A stretch of DNA of 12,530 nt from Cloacimonetes bacterium UBA5456 (lineage in GTDB: Bacteria; Cloacimonadota; Cloacimonadia; Cloacimonadales; Cloacimonadaceae), in contig DIQS01000007.1 in assembly GCA_002427325.1 (NCBI GenBank), forward strand, positions 1,034 through 13,563, written 5' to 3'. Of this stretch, positions 6,721-12,523 are shown piece after piece. A model generated the notes under the pieces. That model did no database searches. It saw only the letters and a program-made list of their open reading frames with translations, and had not been told where the DNA came from. The position numbers and the translations under genes were made by a program. Position 1 is the first letter of the stretch. Each line of letters opens with the position of its first letter.

Positions 6721-7479
6721 TTACGACAGTATGTCGCCCTTATATATCCACACTTTGATGCCGATGATACCATAGGTGGTAATAGCTTCAACGTGGGCAT
6801 AGTCTATATTGGCTCTAAGGGTATGCAGCGGTGTACGGCCTTCTTTATAGCGCTCGGTTCTGGCAATTTCTGCACCACCGAGGCGACCGGATACCTGAAC
6901 TTTAACTCCCAGAGCATCGTGATTCATTACATTGCGGATAGCCATCTTCATCGCTCTACGGAAGGATACGCGCTGTTCCAATTGGCGTGCGATATCTCTG
7001 CCGACGATGCGGGCGTCCAGCCATTCATTTTCTATCGGGATGATATTGATAGAGATGTTCAAAGGACTCGTGCGACCTTTATTGATAAAGACGCTCATAT
7101 ATCTGCGGATTCTTTCGATCTCTTTACCTTTCGAACCGATGACTTGTCCCGGACGAGCGGTATAGATGTCGATATTTATAGAATTGCTTCTACGTGCAAT
7201 CTTGATATTTGATACTTTCTTTTTCTCAAAGATCTCGTGAGGCTTAGAATCGGCTCTACCTTTCTTTTCACCTCTATCTTCTTGATCACCGTCTTCGGCT
7301 TTGCTTTTCTTCTTATCAATTTCGTCAAAGTCGGTACTGAGCAATCTGGTGAGATATTCACGAATCCTGAAGTCTTCATGAAGGTAATCCACATAGGTGC
7401 CGCCTTGGGCAAACCAAGTAGATTCAGTATCTCTATTTACACCGAGACGAAACAGGTTTGGATGTATTTTCTGTCCCAT
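6721..7479 (-). CDS. rpsC: 30S ribosomal protein S3, with a charged insertion
   Basis: Small-subunit protein at the mRNA entry tunnel. The 252-residue product starts MGQKIHPNLFRLGVNRD. The KH domain keeps its GxxG loop (QVIGSKGKEIERI, about residues 114-126). The C-terminal domain keeps RRAMKMAIRNVM and VSGRLGGAEIARTERYKEGR, ending THETTYG-type AITTYGIIGIKVWIYKGDIL. E. coli S3 (233 residues) runs directly from the LTKEL-type helix into the KH strand; here about 35 residues are inserted, roughly 52-86, very rich in Lys, Glu, Asp and Gly. The insertion is in frame and the flanks align cleanly, so it is not a frameshift. GGAGGAAGAT precedes the ATG, 9 nt after rplV. Confidence 0.98.
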   Translation of the reverse strand: MGQKIHPNLFRLGVNRDTESTWFAQGGTYVDYLHEDFRIREYLTRLLSTDFDEIDKKKSKAEDGDQEDRGEKKGRADSKPHEIFEKKKVSNIKIARRSNSINIDIYTARPGQVIGSKGKEIERIRRYMSVFINKGRTSPLNISINIIPIENEWLDARIVGRDIARQLEQRVSFRRAMKMAIRNVMNHDALGVKVQVSGRLGGAEIARTERYKEGRTPLHTLRANIDYAHVEAITTYGIIGIKVWIYKGDILS

Positions 7480-7488
7480 ATCTTCCTC

Positions 7489-7827
7489 CTATTCCAAGCT
7501 CTGAATTGCCAGGGAAATGTGGCAGGTGGGTTTCCTGATCATAAAGGCTCTTCCCTGAGCTCTGGGCTTATAGCGCTTCATCTGCGGGCCTTCATCGGCC
7601 ATGGCTTGGCTCACGATCATCTCATCGAGATTGACCTTGGGATCCTTAACCTGGGCGTTGGCTATTGCAGATTCCAACAGTTTGTAGATCGGACCGGCTG
7701 CTCTGCGGTGCGAGAAACGCAGAATAGTCTGGGCTTCGCTAACCTTCTTATCTCGGATGGTATCCAAAACAAGGCGGGCTTTACGGGCAGACCCACGGAC
7801 GAAACGTAATTTTGCTGTTGCTTCCAT
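7489..7827 (-). CDS. rplV: 50S ribosomal protein L22
   Basis: Large-subunit protein whose beta-hairpin lines the nascent peptide tunnel. It has 112 residues, normal length. It contains FVRGSARKARLVLDTIRDKK, the central KLLESAIANAQVK, and the hairpin and C-terminal segment MKRYKPRAQGRAFMIRKPTC followed by HISLAI. The ATG at 7827 is 3 nt beyond the rpsS stop. The SD is weak and lies inside rpsS, so coupling to rpsS is likely. Confidence 0.98.
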   Translation of the reverse strand: MEATAKLRFVRGSARKARLVLDTIRDKKVSEAQTILRFSHRRAAGPIYKLLESAIANAQVKDPKVNLDEMIVSQAMADEGPQMKRYKPRAQGRAFMIRKPTCHISLAIQSLE

Positions 7828-7830
7828 TGT

Positions 7831-8106
7831 TTATCTGCCTCTTTTCTTTTTGTCTTTATGTCCACGGTAAGTGCGGGTTGGGGAAAACTCGCCCAACTTG
7901 TGACCAACCATGTTTTCCGTTACATATACAGGGATAAATCTATGACCGTTGTGCACGGAAAAAGTGTGTCCGATAAAGTCAGGGGTAATCACGGAACGAC
8001 GGCTCCATGTCTTGACCACACTCTTCTTGCCATCTTCATTGAGGGCAACAACTTTTTTCATCAGGTGATCATCGACGAACGGGCCTTTCTTGATTGAACG
8101 TGCCAT
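7831..8106 (-). CDS. rpsS: 30S ribosomal protein S19
   Basis: Small-subunit head protein that contacts S13 and the A-site finger. The 91 residues match the family closely: MARSIKKGPFVDDHLMKKV, TWSRRSVITPDFIGHTFSVH, NGHRFIPVYVTENMVGHKLG and EFSPTRTYRGH. GAGAGGA lies about 9 nt before the ATG, in a 16-nt gap after rplB. Confidence 0.99.
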   Translation of the reverse strand: MARSIKKGPFVDDHLMKKVVALNEDGKKSVVKTWSRRSVITPDFIGHTFSVHNGHRFIPVYVTENMVGHKLGEFSPTRTYRGHKDKKKRGR

Positions 8107-8122
8107 TATCTATATCCTCTCA

Positions 8123-8953
8123 TTATCTCTTTTTAACCGCTTTCACGATATACTTATCCGAATATTTACGGGTGCGGCGGGTTTTGCCGCCTTTCGCAAG
8201 CTTGCCCCAAGGTGAAACAGGGTGTCTGCCACCGTGGGTCTTGCCTTCGCCTCCACCCATGGGGTGATCGACGGGGTTCATTGCAGAGCCGCGAACGCTC
8301 GGGCGCTTACCCAGCCAACGGTTGCGACCGGCTTTACCAATCTTGATCAGTGAATGATCGAGGTTGCCAACCTGTCCGATGGTTGCAAGGCATTCCTTGC
8401 GGATAAGGTGCACATCGTTTGAGGGCATTTTAACATGAACATAATCGCCATCTTTGGCAACCACTTGAGCATAAGCACCGGCACTGCGGGCGATTTGACC
8501 GCCACGGCCTTTCTTGAGTTCGATGTTATGAACTGTGCTACCCAAGGGAATGCGCTCCAAAGGAAGAGCATTGCCAAGGGATACTTCAGCATCGGGTCCG
8601 CTCATGAGTTTTGCGCCCACCTTCAATCCTTCCGGAGCGATGATATAGCGCTTTTCGCCGTCCACATAGTGGAGCAAAGCGATGCGAGCAGTGCGATTGG
8701 GATCATATTCTATGGTAGCGACTTTGGCCGGAATTCCAAATTTATCGCGTTTGAAATCTATAATCCGGTAGTGATGACGGTGTCCACCACCGCGATGGCG
8801 GCAGGTGATCCGTCCCTGATGGTTGCGCCCCGCTGTTTTGGGCTTTGCCTTGAGCAGAGACTTTTCCGGTTTGGCGGTGGTGATCTCTTCAAAGGTATAG
8901 CCCGTGCGATAGCGCATGGTTGGGGTAGTAGGTTTATAATGTTTAATTCCCAT
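8123..8953 (-). CDS. rplB: 50S ribosomal protein L2
   Basis: Primary 23S rRNA-binding protein needed for subunit association and peptidyl transferase assembly. It has 276 residues, the normal length. It begins MGIKHYKPTTPTMRYRTGY and shows GRNHQGRITCRHRGGGHRHH near residues 42-61, the OB/SH3-like core, and the conserved C-terminal loop with RPSVRGSAMNPVDHPMGGGE. The variant VDHPM (E. coli VDHPH) occurs in several FCB-group bacteria as I recall them. GAGGT at the end of rplW is the SD, with a 5-nt gap. Confidence 0.99.
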   Translation of the reverse strand: MGIKHYKPTTPTMRYRTGYTFEEITTAKPEKSLLKAKPKTAGRNHQGRITCRHRGGGHRHHYRIIDFKRDKFGIPAKVATIEYDPNRTARIALLHYVDGEKRYIIAPEGLKVGAKLMSGPDAEVSLGNALPLERIPLGSTVHNIELKKGRGGQIARSAGAYAQVVAKDGDYVHVKMPSNDVHLIRKECLATIGQVGNLDHSLIKIGKAGRNRWLGKRPSVRGSAMNPVDHPMGGGEGKTHGGRHPVSPWGKLAKGGKTRRTRKYSDKYIVKAVKKR

Positions 8954-8958
8954 TTCTA

Positions 8959-9246
8959 TTATACCTCAAAATCGGCGATTCTGTCGCCAGCACGAAGGGT
9001 TACGATCGCCTTTTTCCAATCCGGACGCTTGCCGCTATATTTGCCTAAACGTTTTGGCTTTCCGGTCATGCGGATGGTGTTCACAGCCAAAACCTTAACT
9101 GCAAAGATATGTTCGATAGCCTTGGCGATCTCGATTTTGTTTGCATTTATCGAAACTTTGAAGCTGTAGGAATTATCCGTTGCAACCTGTCCACTGCTTT
9201 TTTCAGTGATGATTGGGGCAATGACTATATTACGCGGATGTATCAT
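8959..9246 (-). CDS. rplW: 50S ribosomal protein L23
   Basis: Tunnel-exit protein that docks trigger factor and SRP. It has 95 residues, as usual. It begins MIHPRNIVIAPIITEKSSGQ, followed by YSFKVSINANKIEIAKAIEHIFAVKV split across the central helix, then VNTIRMTGKPKRLGKYSGKRPDWKKAIVTL, which is the rRNA-binding loop and last strand. The ATG overlaps the rplD stop (ATGA). Confidence 0.98.
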   Translation of the reverse strand: MIHPRNIVIAPIITEKSSGQVATDNSYSFKVSINANKIEIAKAIEHIFAVKVLAVNTIRMTGKPKRLGKYSGKRPDWKKAIVTLRAGDRIADFEV

Positions 9247-9878
9247 TTGCTGAATACCTCCTCAACTTTTTTGAGAGCTGCATCGCTAAGAATGATGTAG
9301 CTGCTCTTGAGAATTCCATAGGCATTAAGCGAATCGGCTCTTTCTGCCATCACGTCAGGAAGGTTTGTAAAGCTCTTGACCGTGGGAACGTGATGTCCGT
9401 CAGTGACCACCAGCTTACGTCCTCTTTCGGGGATCATCTTGCTGATGATGGCTTTGGCTTCCTTGGTGCTCGGAGTCTCAAAATTAAGGCCTTCCACAAC
9501 GTAGATGCGACCATGACGGGCACGATCAGTGAGGGCAACCTTCAGCGCCATACGTTTCTTTTTCTTAGGAATGGCGCGATACCAATCTTTAGGATAGATC
9601 GCAAAGGTGATTCCGCCGCCAACGCGAATCGGGCTGCGACGGGTTCCAACGCGAGCATTACCGGTGCCTTTCTGTTTGAAAAGCTTGCGATAGCTGCCTT
9701 GAACCATGCTGCGGTCTTTCTTTTGAACCGTACCTTGGCGTTGATTGCCGAGATACATGGTCACGACTTCGTGCAAAAGCACTTTGGGAGAATTCACATC
9801 CACGTCGAAGATTGCGCTCGGGAGCTCGACTTCACCGATCAATTCGCCTTGGACATTGTATTTATTTGCTTTAACCAT
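9243..9878 (-). CDS. rplD: 50S ribosomal protein L4
   Basis: Large-subunit protein with an extended loop at the tunnel constriction; in E. coli L4 also represses its own S10 operon through the leader RNA. The 211-residue product is standard length. The tunnel loop is visible as GSYRKLFKQKGTGNARVGTR and then RSPIRVGGGITFAIYPKDWYRAIPKKKK (about residues 66-113). The globular part ends with a TDGHHVPTVKSFTNLPDV region and AYGILKSSYIILSDAAL. GGGAG precedes the ATG, 10 nt after rplC. Whether L4 regulates this operon is unknown; the long leader upstream of rpsJ would be the place to look. Confidence 0.98.
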   Translation of the reverse strand: MVKANKYNVQGELIGEVELPSAIFDVDVNSPKVLLHEVVTMYLGNQRQGTVQKKDRSMVQGSYRKLFKQKGTGNARVGTRRSPIRVGGGITFAIYPKDWYRAIPKKKKRMALKVALTDRARHGRIYVVEGLNFETPSTKEAKAIISKMIPERGRKLVVTDGHHVPTVKSFTNLPDVMAERADSLNAYGILKSSYIILSDAALKKVEEVFSK

Positions 9879-9888
9879 TTCTTTCTCC

Positions 9889-10521
9889 CTATTGTTCCTT
9901 ATAGAGCAGAACCACGGAATTGCGATGACCGGGGACTGCGCCCTTGATCATGATGAGATTCCGCTCGGCATCTACTTTAACCACGTCTAAATGACGGGTT
10001 GTAATTTGTTTATTACCGTGCTGTCCGGGCATCTTTTTGCCTTTGAGAACGCGACCGGGGGTTGCGCTCATGCCGATTGAACCGGTGCCGCGGAAGGACT
10101 CATGGCTGCCATGGCTGGAAACAGCAGTGGCAAAACCGTGACGTTTGACAACGCCGGTGAATCCGCGACCTTTGGACTTTGCAGTAACCGTCACTGTCTC
10201 GCCGGCTGTAAAGATGTCGGCTTTGAGATCATCACCCGTTTTATAGTCATCAATTTCCTGACCATAACGAGGGCGAAACTCTGTGACGTAGCGGTAATTA
10301 GGTGTTCCATGTTTTTTGAAATGCCCTTGCATGGGCTTGCTCACTTTGCGCTCGTGAACTTCTTCAAAACCAAGCTGCCAGGCTTCATAACCGTTTTTTT
10401 CGAGAGTGCGCTTGCAAATGATCTTGCAAGGGCCGGCTTGAACAACCGTCACGGGGAATACTTTCCCGTTCTCGTCAAAAATCTGAGTCATTCCAATTTT
10501 CTTTCCGATAAGACCGATCAT
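9889..10521 (-). CDS. rplC: 50S ribosomal protein L3
   Basis: Early assembly protein whose extended loop approaches the peptidyl transferase centre. At 210 residues it has the family's usual length. It begins MIGLIGKKIGMTQIFDENGK and contains AKSKGRGFTGVVKRHGF, the loop SSHGSHESFRGTGSIGMSAT, then PGRVLKGKKMPGQHGNKQ and LDVVKVDAERNLIMIKGAVP. The ATG is 3 nt after the rpsJ stop, with GGGAG inside the end of rpsJ as SD. Confidence 0.99.
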   Translation of the reverse strand: MIGLIGKKIGMTQIFDENGKVFPVTVVQAGPCKIICKRTLEKNGYEAWQLGFEEVHERKVSKPMQGHFKKHGTPNYRYVTEFRPRYGQEIDDYKTGDDLKADIFTAGETVTVTAKSKGRGFTGVVKRHGFATAVSSHGSHESFRGTGSIGMSATPGRVLKGKKMPGQHGNKQITTRHLDVVKVDAERNLIMIKGAVPGHRNSVVLLYKEQ

Positions 10522-10524
10522 TGT

Positions 10525-10851
10525 TTAACTCCCGGGATTTGCTTTGATTTCGGCGTGAACACCGGCAGCGAGACTAAGCTTCTTCAAAGCATTGGTAGTC
10601 TGTTGCGTGGGATTCACAATCTCGATTAAGCGCTTGTGGACCAACATCTGAAATTGATCCTGTGATTTCTTGTCAACATGGGGTGAACGTAAAATCGTGT
10701 ATATTGTCCTGTCCGTAGGAAGAGGAATAGGCCCCACAATCTTGGCGCCCGTATTGCGCGTGTTCTTCACAATTTCCTCAACAGCACTGTCCAATAACCG
10801 ATGGTCATAAGCTTTCAACTTTATGCGAATACGATTCTCTTGTTTACTCAC
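10525..10851 (-). CDS. rpsJ: 30S ribosomal protein S10 (NusE), operon leader gene
   Basis: Small-subunit head protein that also acts as NusE in antitermination. I place the start at GTG 10851, giving 108 residues beginning MSKQENRIRIKLKAYDHRLL. GGAGG lies 5 nt upstream (10857-10861), and this matches the usual S10 N-terminus. An in-frame ATG four codons earlier (10863) overlaps that SD and has no SD of its own, so the 112-residue form is less likely. Conserved blocks: IVGPIPLPTDRTIYTILRSP and HVDKKSQDQFQMLVHKRLIE. It is the first ribosomal gene of the operon. The str-operon genes often found just upstream are absent. A short leader ORF ends inside codons 2-3. Confidence 0.97.
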   Translation of the reverse strand: MSKQENRIRIKLKAYDHRLLDSAVEEIVKNTRNTGAKIVGPIPLPTDRTIYTILRSPHVDKKSQDQFQMLVHKRLIEIVNPTQQTTNALKKLSLAAGVHAEIKANPGS

Positions 10852-11029
10852 TGAAACCTCCATTTTTTAGGCAGATGACACCTGAAAGGCACACGTGATG
10901 CTGAACACAGCTCCGCCTCACTATCAGATGGATAAGCCGTCGGTTTGTTTTCATATTAGTTTGGCTGTCACCAATAAGATGACTGCCGTGATACTCACAA
11001 TGAGTATCCGGTTTTAAGGATATCATCAT
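10844..11029 (-). CDS. Possible leader ORF coupled to rpsJ (61 codons)
   Basis: An open frame of 61 residues starts at tandem ATGs (11029 and 11026) behind a perfect AGGAGG (11031-11036) and ends with TAA at 10844-10846, inside codons 2-3 of rpsJ in another frame. A ribosome finishing it would stop right at the rpsJ start. The peptide (MMISLKPDTHCEYHGSHLIG at its N-terminus) resembles no family I know; it is rich in His and Cys and has a basic stretch NRRLIHLIVRR. It could be a translated leader that couples or attenuates rpsJ expression, a tiny protein, or a chance frame. The SD-like motif could also be part of a regulatory fold. Real translation is unproven. Confidence 0.35.
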   Translation of the reverse strand: MMISLKPDTHCEYHGSHLIGDSQTNMKTNRRLIHLIVRRSCVQHHVCLSGVICLKNGGFSE

Positions 11030-11093
11030 TCCTCCTGAAAGATCTATAAGTTCCTGCAAAATTCGGAACTTGTGCTTCGGTGCCCTTGGGCAC
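10990..11093 (-). promoter_or_regulatory. Structured 5' leader RNA of the rpsJ operon (three hairpins)
   Basis: Between the candidate promoters and rpsJ, three inverted repeats would fold in the minus-strand transcript. In transcript order: GTGCCC-AA-GGGCAC (11080-11093); a 7-bp stem AAGTTCC/GGAACTT with a 10-nt loop (11048-11071); and an 8-bp stem GATACTCA-TTG-TGAGTATC (10990-11008). The AGGAGG of the leader ORF lies between the second and third. Long structured leaders upstream of rpsJ are the regulatory target of L4 in gamma-proteobacteria, but this one shows no evident resemblance that I can verify. The repeats are directly seen; a regulatory role is inferred. Confidence 0.45.
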
Positions 11094-11099
11094 TTTTTT
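11080..11099 (+). terminator. Terminator-like hairpin plus T6 on the plus strand
   Basis: Read on the plus strand, GTGCCC-TT-GGGCAC is followed immediately by TTTTTT (11094-11099), the form of a Rho-independent terminator. At least 5 bp can form, with a 4-nt loop. No plus-strand gene is seen upstream of it, so it may block antisense transcription entering from the operon, or it may simply be the first leader hairpin seen in reverse, preceded by A6 on the minus strand. Confidence 0.4.
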
Positions 11100-11109
11100 C
11101 ATGTTCTAT

Positions 11110-11139
11110 CAAAGAAATTTAAGCCGTCTATTCTGTCAA
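11110..11139 (-). promoter_or_regulatory. Candidate rpsJ operon promoter (TTGACA-N16-TTTCTTTG)
   Basis: On the minus strand TTGACA (11134-11139) is preceded by an A-rich tract and followed, after 16 nt, by TTTCTTTG (11110-11117). No TATAAT-like hexamer lies at standard spacing, but the arrangement resembles the Bacteroidetes-type TTTG / TAnnTTTG promoter (7 of 8 positions in the second element). The same elements with the same spacing occur upstream of the lipoprotein gene. Transcription would begin near 11104, giving a leader of about 250 nt. Confidence 0.4.
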
Positions 11140-11171
11140 ATAGTTTTTTTACTTATTTGATTTTCATATCC

Positions 11172-11199
11172 ATTATACAGCCTTCAAATGAAGACACAA
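11172..11199 (-). promoter_or_regulatory. Alternative upstream promoter candidate with TATAAT
   Basis: A perfect TATAAT (11172-11177, minus strand) lies 16 nt downstream of TTGTGT (11194-11199), a weak -35 with three matches to the sigma-70 consensus. The spacer holds a small inverted repeat CTTCA-TT-TGAAG (11182-11193). It would start transcription near 11165, about 310 nt before rpsJ. It competes with the candidate at 11110-11139; both or neither may be used. Confidence 0.35.
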
Positions 11200-11280
11200 T
11201 ACGGCTTTCGATAAGCTGTCAGATTGTTTTAATTTTTTCTTATATACCTATGATTTTTGCCTTAAAGAGCTTATGAAAAT

Positions 11281-11318
11281 ATAAAGAAAAAGGGCTCTTC
11301 TGTGCTGAAAAACCCCTT
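11281..11318 (-). terminator. Rho-independent terminator downstream of the FGE-like lipoprotein gene
   Basis: In the minus-strand transcript, AAGGG, a bulged G and UUUUUC can pair with GAAGAG and CCCUU around an AGCACA loop, followed by the U-rich run UUUCUUUAU (11281-11289). This is about 11 bp including two G-U pairs. It starts 70 nt after the lipoprotein stop and before the rpsJ promoter candidates, so it separates the two transcription units. Confidence 0.6.
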
Positions 11319-11387
11319 GATTAGTGCAAAACTATGCAAAAGCTTTATAAATCCGCCCTGCATGAGCCGCTATTTACATGTGAGATA

Positions 11388-12239
11388 TCATCTTATAGAC
11401 CTGCAAACTCGCATGCCAAAGCTATAACATTCAGTAAAATCATAGTAATCATGACGGAAGAAAACAGTACAATTAGTGTCAAAATTTCCCCAGTGTCCAC
11501 CGCGTAAGATGCGATATCCGCTACCTTCGCCACCGCTTGGGTTTACTTGAGGTGCATCTTCATAGCCGCCAGGATAGTCCCAACACCATTCCCAAACATT
11601 TCCGCTCATGTCGTAGATACCAAGCCCGTTGGGAAGCTTTTGGCCTACGGGTTTGACTCCATCTGTCGTATTATTTCCGTCAAACCAGCCCACTTCATCC
11701 AGATCATTTGAGCCACTGTAGAGATAATCAGGATTGTTTGTCGCGCCTCTTGCCGCATATTCCCACTCGGCTTCGGTGGGCAAACGATATCCATTGGCAT
11801 CCCAATCACAGACAATCTCCCCTTCCATTCCTCCATGTGCCCATTTGTCGAAATCTGTGACACCATCTATACTATAGACAGGGGTGAGATTTTCATGCGC
11901 ACTACGAAGGTTGCAATATTTTATGGCGTTGAACCAGTTTATGGAATGAATGGGATAGTCATCTCCTAAGCCATATAGATAATGCGGGAGAGAGCCAACC
12001 ATCTCTTCATATTCGGCTTGAGTGACCTGATATTTTGCCATGTAAAATGGGGAAAGAATGACGCTCATCTGAGTGCCTTCTGCTGAACCCATGAGAAAGT
12101 TGCCGCCAGGAACAAAAACCATACCGGCAGGAACGACCGCAGGATCAGTAGGCCTTGTGACATTCTTTTCACAACTAAAAAAAATAAGTGTGAAAAGTAG
12201 TACGATGAAAATGCGAAACATGAAATCAAGCTTTTTCAT
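11388..12239 (-). CDS. Lipoprotein with an FGE-like (SUMF1 / FGE-sulfatase) domain
   Basis: The 283-residue product starts at ATG 12239 behind AAAGGAG, spaced 6 nt. It has a signal peptide MKKLDFMFRIFIVLLFTLIF followed by FSC, with Cys23 as the probable lipidation site; lipobox IFFSC is relaxed. A short linker leads into a formylglycine-generating-enzyme-like domain from about residue 40: MVFVPGGNFLMGS (40-52), YRLPTEAEWEYAARG (151-165), GIYDMSGNVWEWCWD (207-221), RILRGGHWGNFDTNC (243-257), GMRVCR (275-280). The first active-site cysteine of true FGE (human Cys336) aligns with Asn252, while Cys257 aligns with Cys341. Sulfatase activation is therefore unlikely; such domains often serve in binding or assembly at the cell surface. 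Substrate and role are unknown. It appears monocistronic. Confidence 0.9.
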   Translation of the reverse strand: MKKLDFMFRIFIVLLFTLIFFSCEKNVTRPTDPAVVPAGMVFVPGGNFLMGSAEGTQMSVILSPFYMAKYQVTQAEYEEMVGSLPHYLYGLGDDYPIHSINWFNAIKYCNLRSAHENLTPVYSIDGVTDFDKWAHGGMEGEIVCDWDANGYRLPTEAEWEYAARGATNNPDYLYSGSNDLDEVGWFDGNNTTDGVKPVGQKLPNGLGIYDMSGNVWEWCWDYPGGYEDAPQVNPSGGEGSGYRILRGGHWGNFDTNCTVFFRHDYYDFTECYSFGMRVCRSIR

Positions 12240-12346
12240 GATATTCTCCTTTCTTTTTCTTAGTGTTTTAATCCTTATTTGTAGTATTCCGCCAATTTGA
12301 ATCGAAGGCAAAGAGGGGCATTTGACTTTTTTTCAATAGCGAAGTC

Positions 12347-12383
12347 GGTCATGTTTTCAGTCTAAATTGTTTGACCTATGACC
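12347..12383. repeat. Inverted and direct TGACC repeats in the lipoprotein leader
   Basis: GGTCAT (12347-12352) is the reverse complement of ATGACC (12378-12383), and a second TGACC lies at 12372-12376, giving TGACC-TA-TGACC as a direct repeat. They sit just downstream of the probable transcription start and could form an RNA stem or an operator. Short enough to be chance. Confidence 0.3.
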
Positions 12384-12392
12384 TCACTAAAA

Positions 12393-12422
12393 CAAAAATA
12401 TACCCAATGCCTTTCCTGTCAA
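12393..12422 (-). promoter_or_regulatory. Candidate promoter of the FGE-like lipoprotein gene
   Basis: TTGACA (12417-12422) is followed after 16 nt by TATTTTTG (12393-12400) on the minus strand. It can be read as sigma-70-like (TATTTT as -10) or as a Bacteroidetes-type TTG-N19-TAnnTTTG, which it fits exactly in the second element. Transcription would start near 12387, leaving a ~148-nt untranslated leader. Confidence 0.5.
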
Positions 12423-12453
12423 TAGAAATATATCAGCTAAGCGGCTAATAATC

Positions 12454-12523
12454 ATAATGATGCGTTCATTATCCAGCACTCTTGAGCCCAAGCGCAAAGC
12501 ACCGCTTCCTTACTGGGTTCTGG
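12454..12523. repeat. Inverted-repeat-rich segment at the right edge
   Basis: A perfect 7-bp inverted repeat ATAATGA-TGCGT-TCATTAT (12454-12472) is followed by nested complementary arms: CCAG 12473-12476 with CTGG 12520-12523, CCCA 12487-12490 with TGGG 12514-12517, and AGCG 12491-12494 with CGCT 12503-12506. This layout suggests a structured RNA or a palindromic intergenic repeat that may continue beyond the window. The same bases are also open on the plus strand from ATG 12457 (MMRSLSSTLEPKRKAPLPYW, then hydrophobic), without a visible SD, so the start of a plus-strand gene is an alternative. Confidence 0.35.

Noticed and set aside
6711..6800. N-terminal extension of rplP to an ATG at 6800
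   Set aside because: It would overlap rpsC by 80 nt and lacks an SD; GTG at 6710 has GGAGAGAG and gives the canonical MLAPKK start.
6331..7212. A 293-codon open frame on the plus strand
   Set aside because: It lies antisense to rplP and rpsC, whose conserved sequences fully explain the region; its translation shows no recognisable domain.
7219..7330. Frameshift or sequencing error in rpsC
   Set aside because: The charged segment is in frame with both conserved flanks, and the following KH domain is intact, so an insertion is the simpler reading.
10852..10863. rpsJ start at ATG 10863
   Set aside because: This ATG overlaps the GGAGG that serves GTG 10851 and has no SD itself; the shorter form matches the family. 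It cannot be fully excluded.
10864..11387. A tRNA, riboswitch of known class, or mobile-element remnant in the rpsJ upstream region
   Set aside because: I saw no cloverleaf, TTCGAATC-type arm, known riboswitch core or transposase fragment; only the hairpins and promoter-like elements listed.
12240..12311. N-terminal extension of the lipoprotein gene to TTG 12311
   Set aside because: It would place 24 residues before a clear signal peptide and ignores the AAAGGAG in front of ATG 12239.
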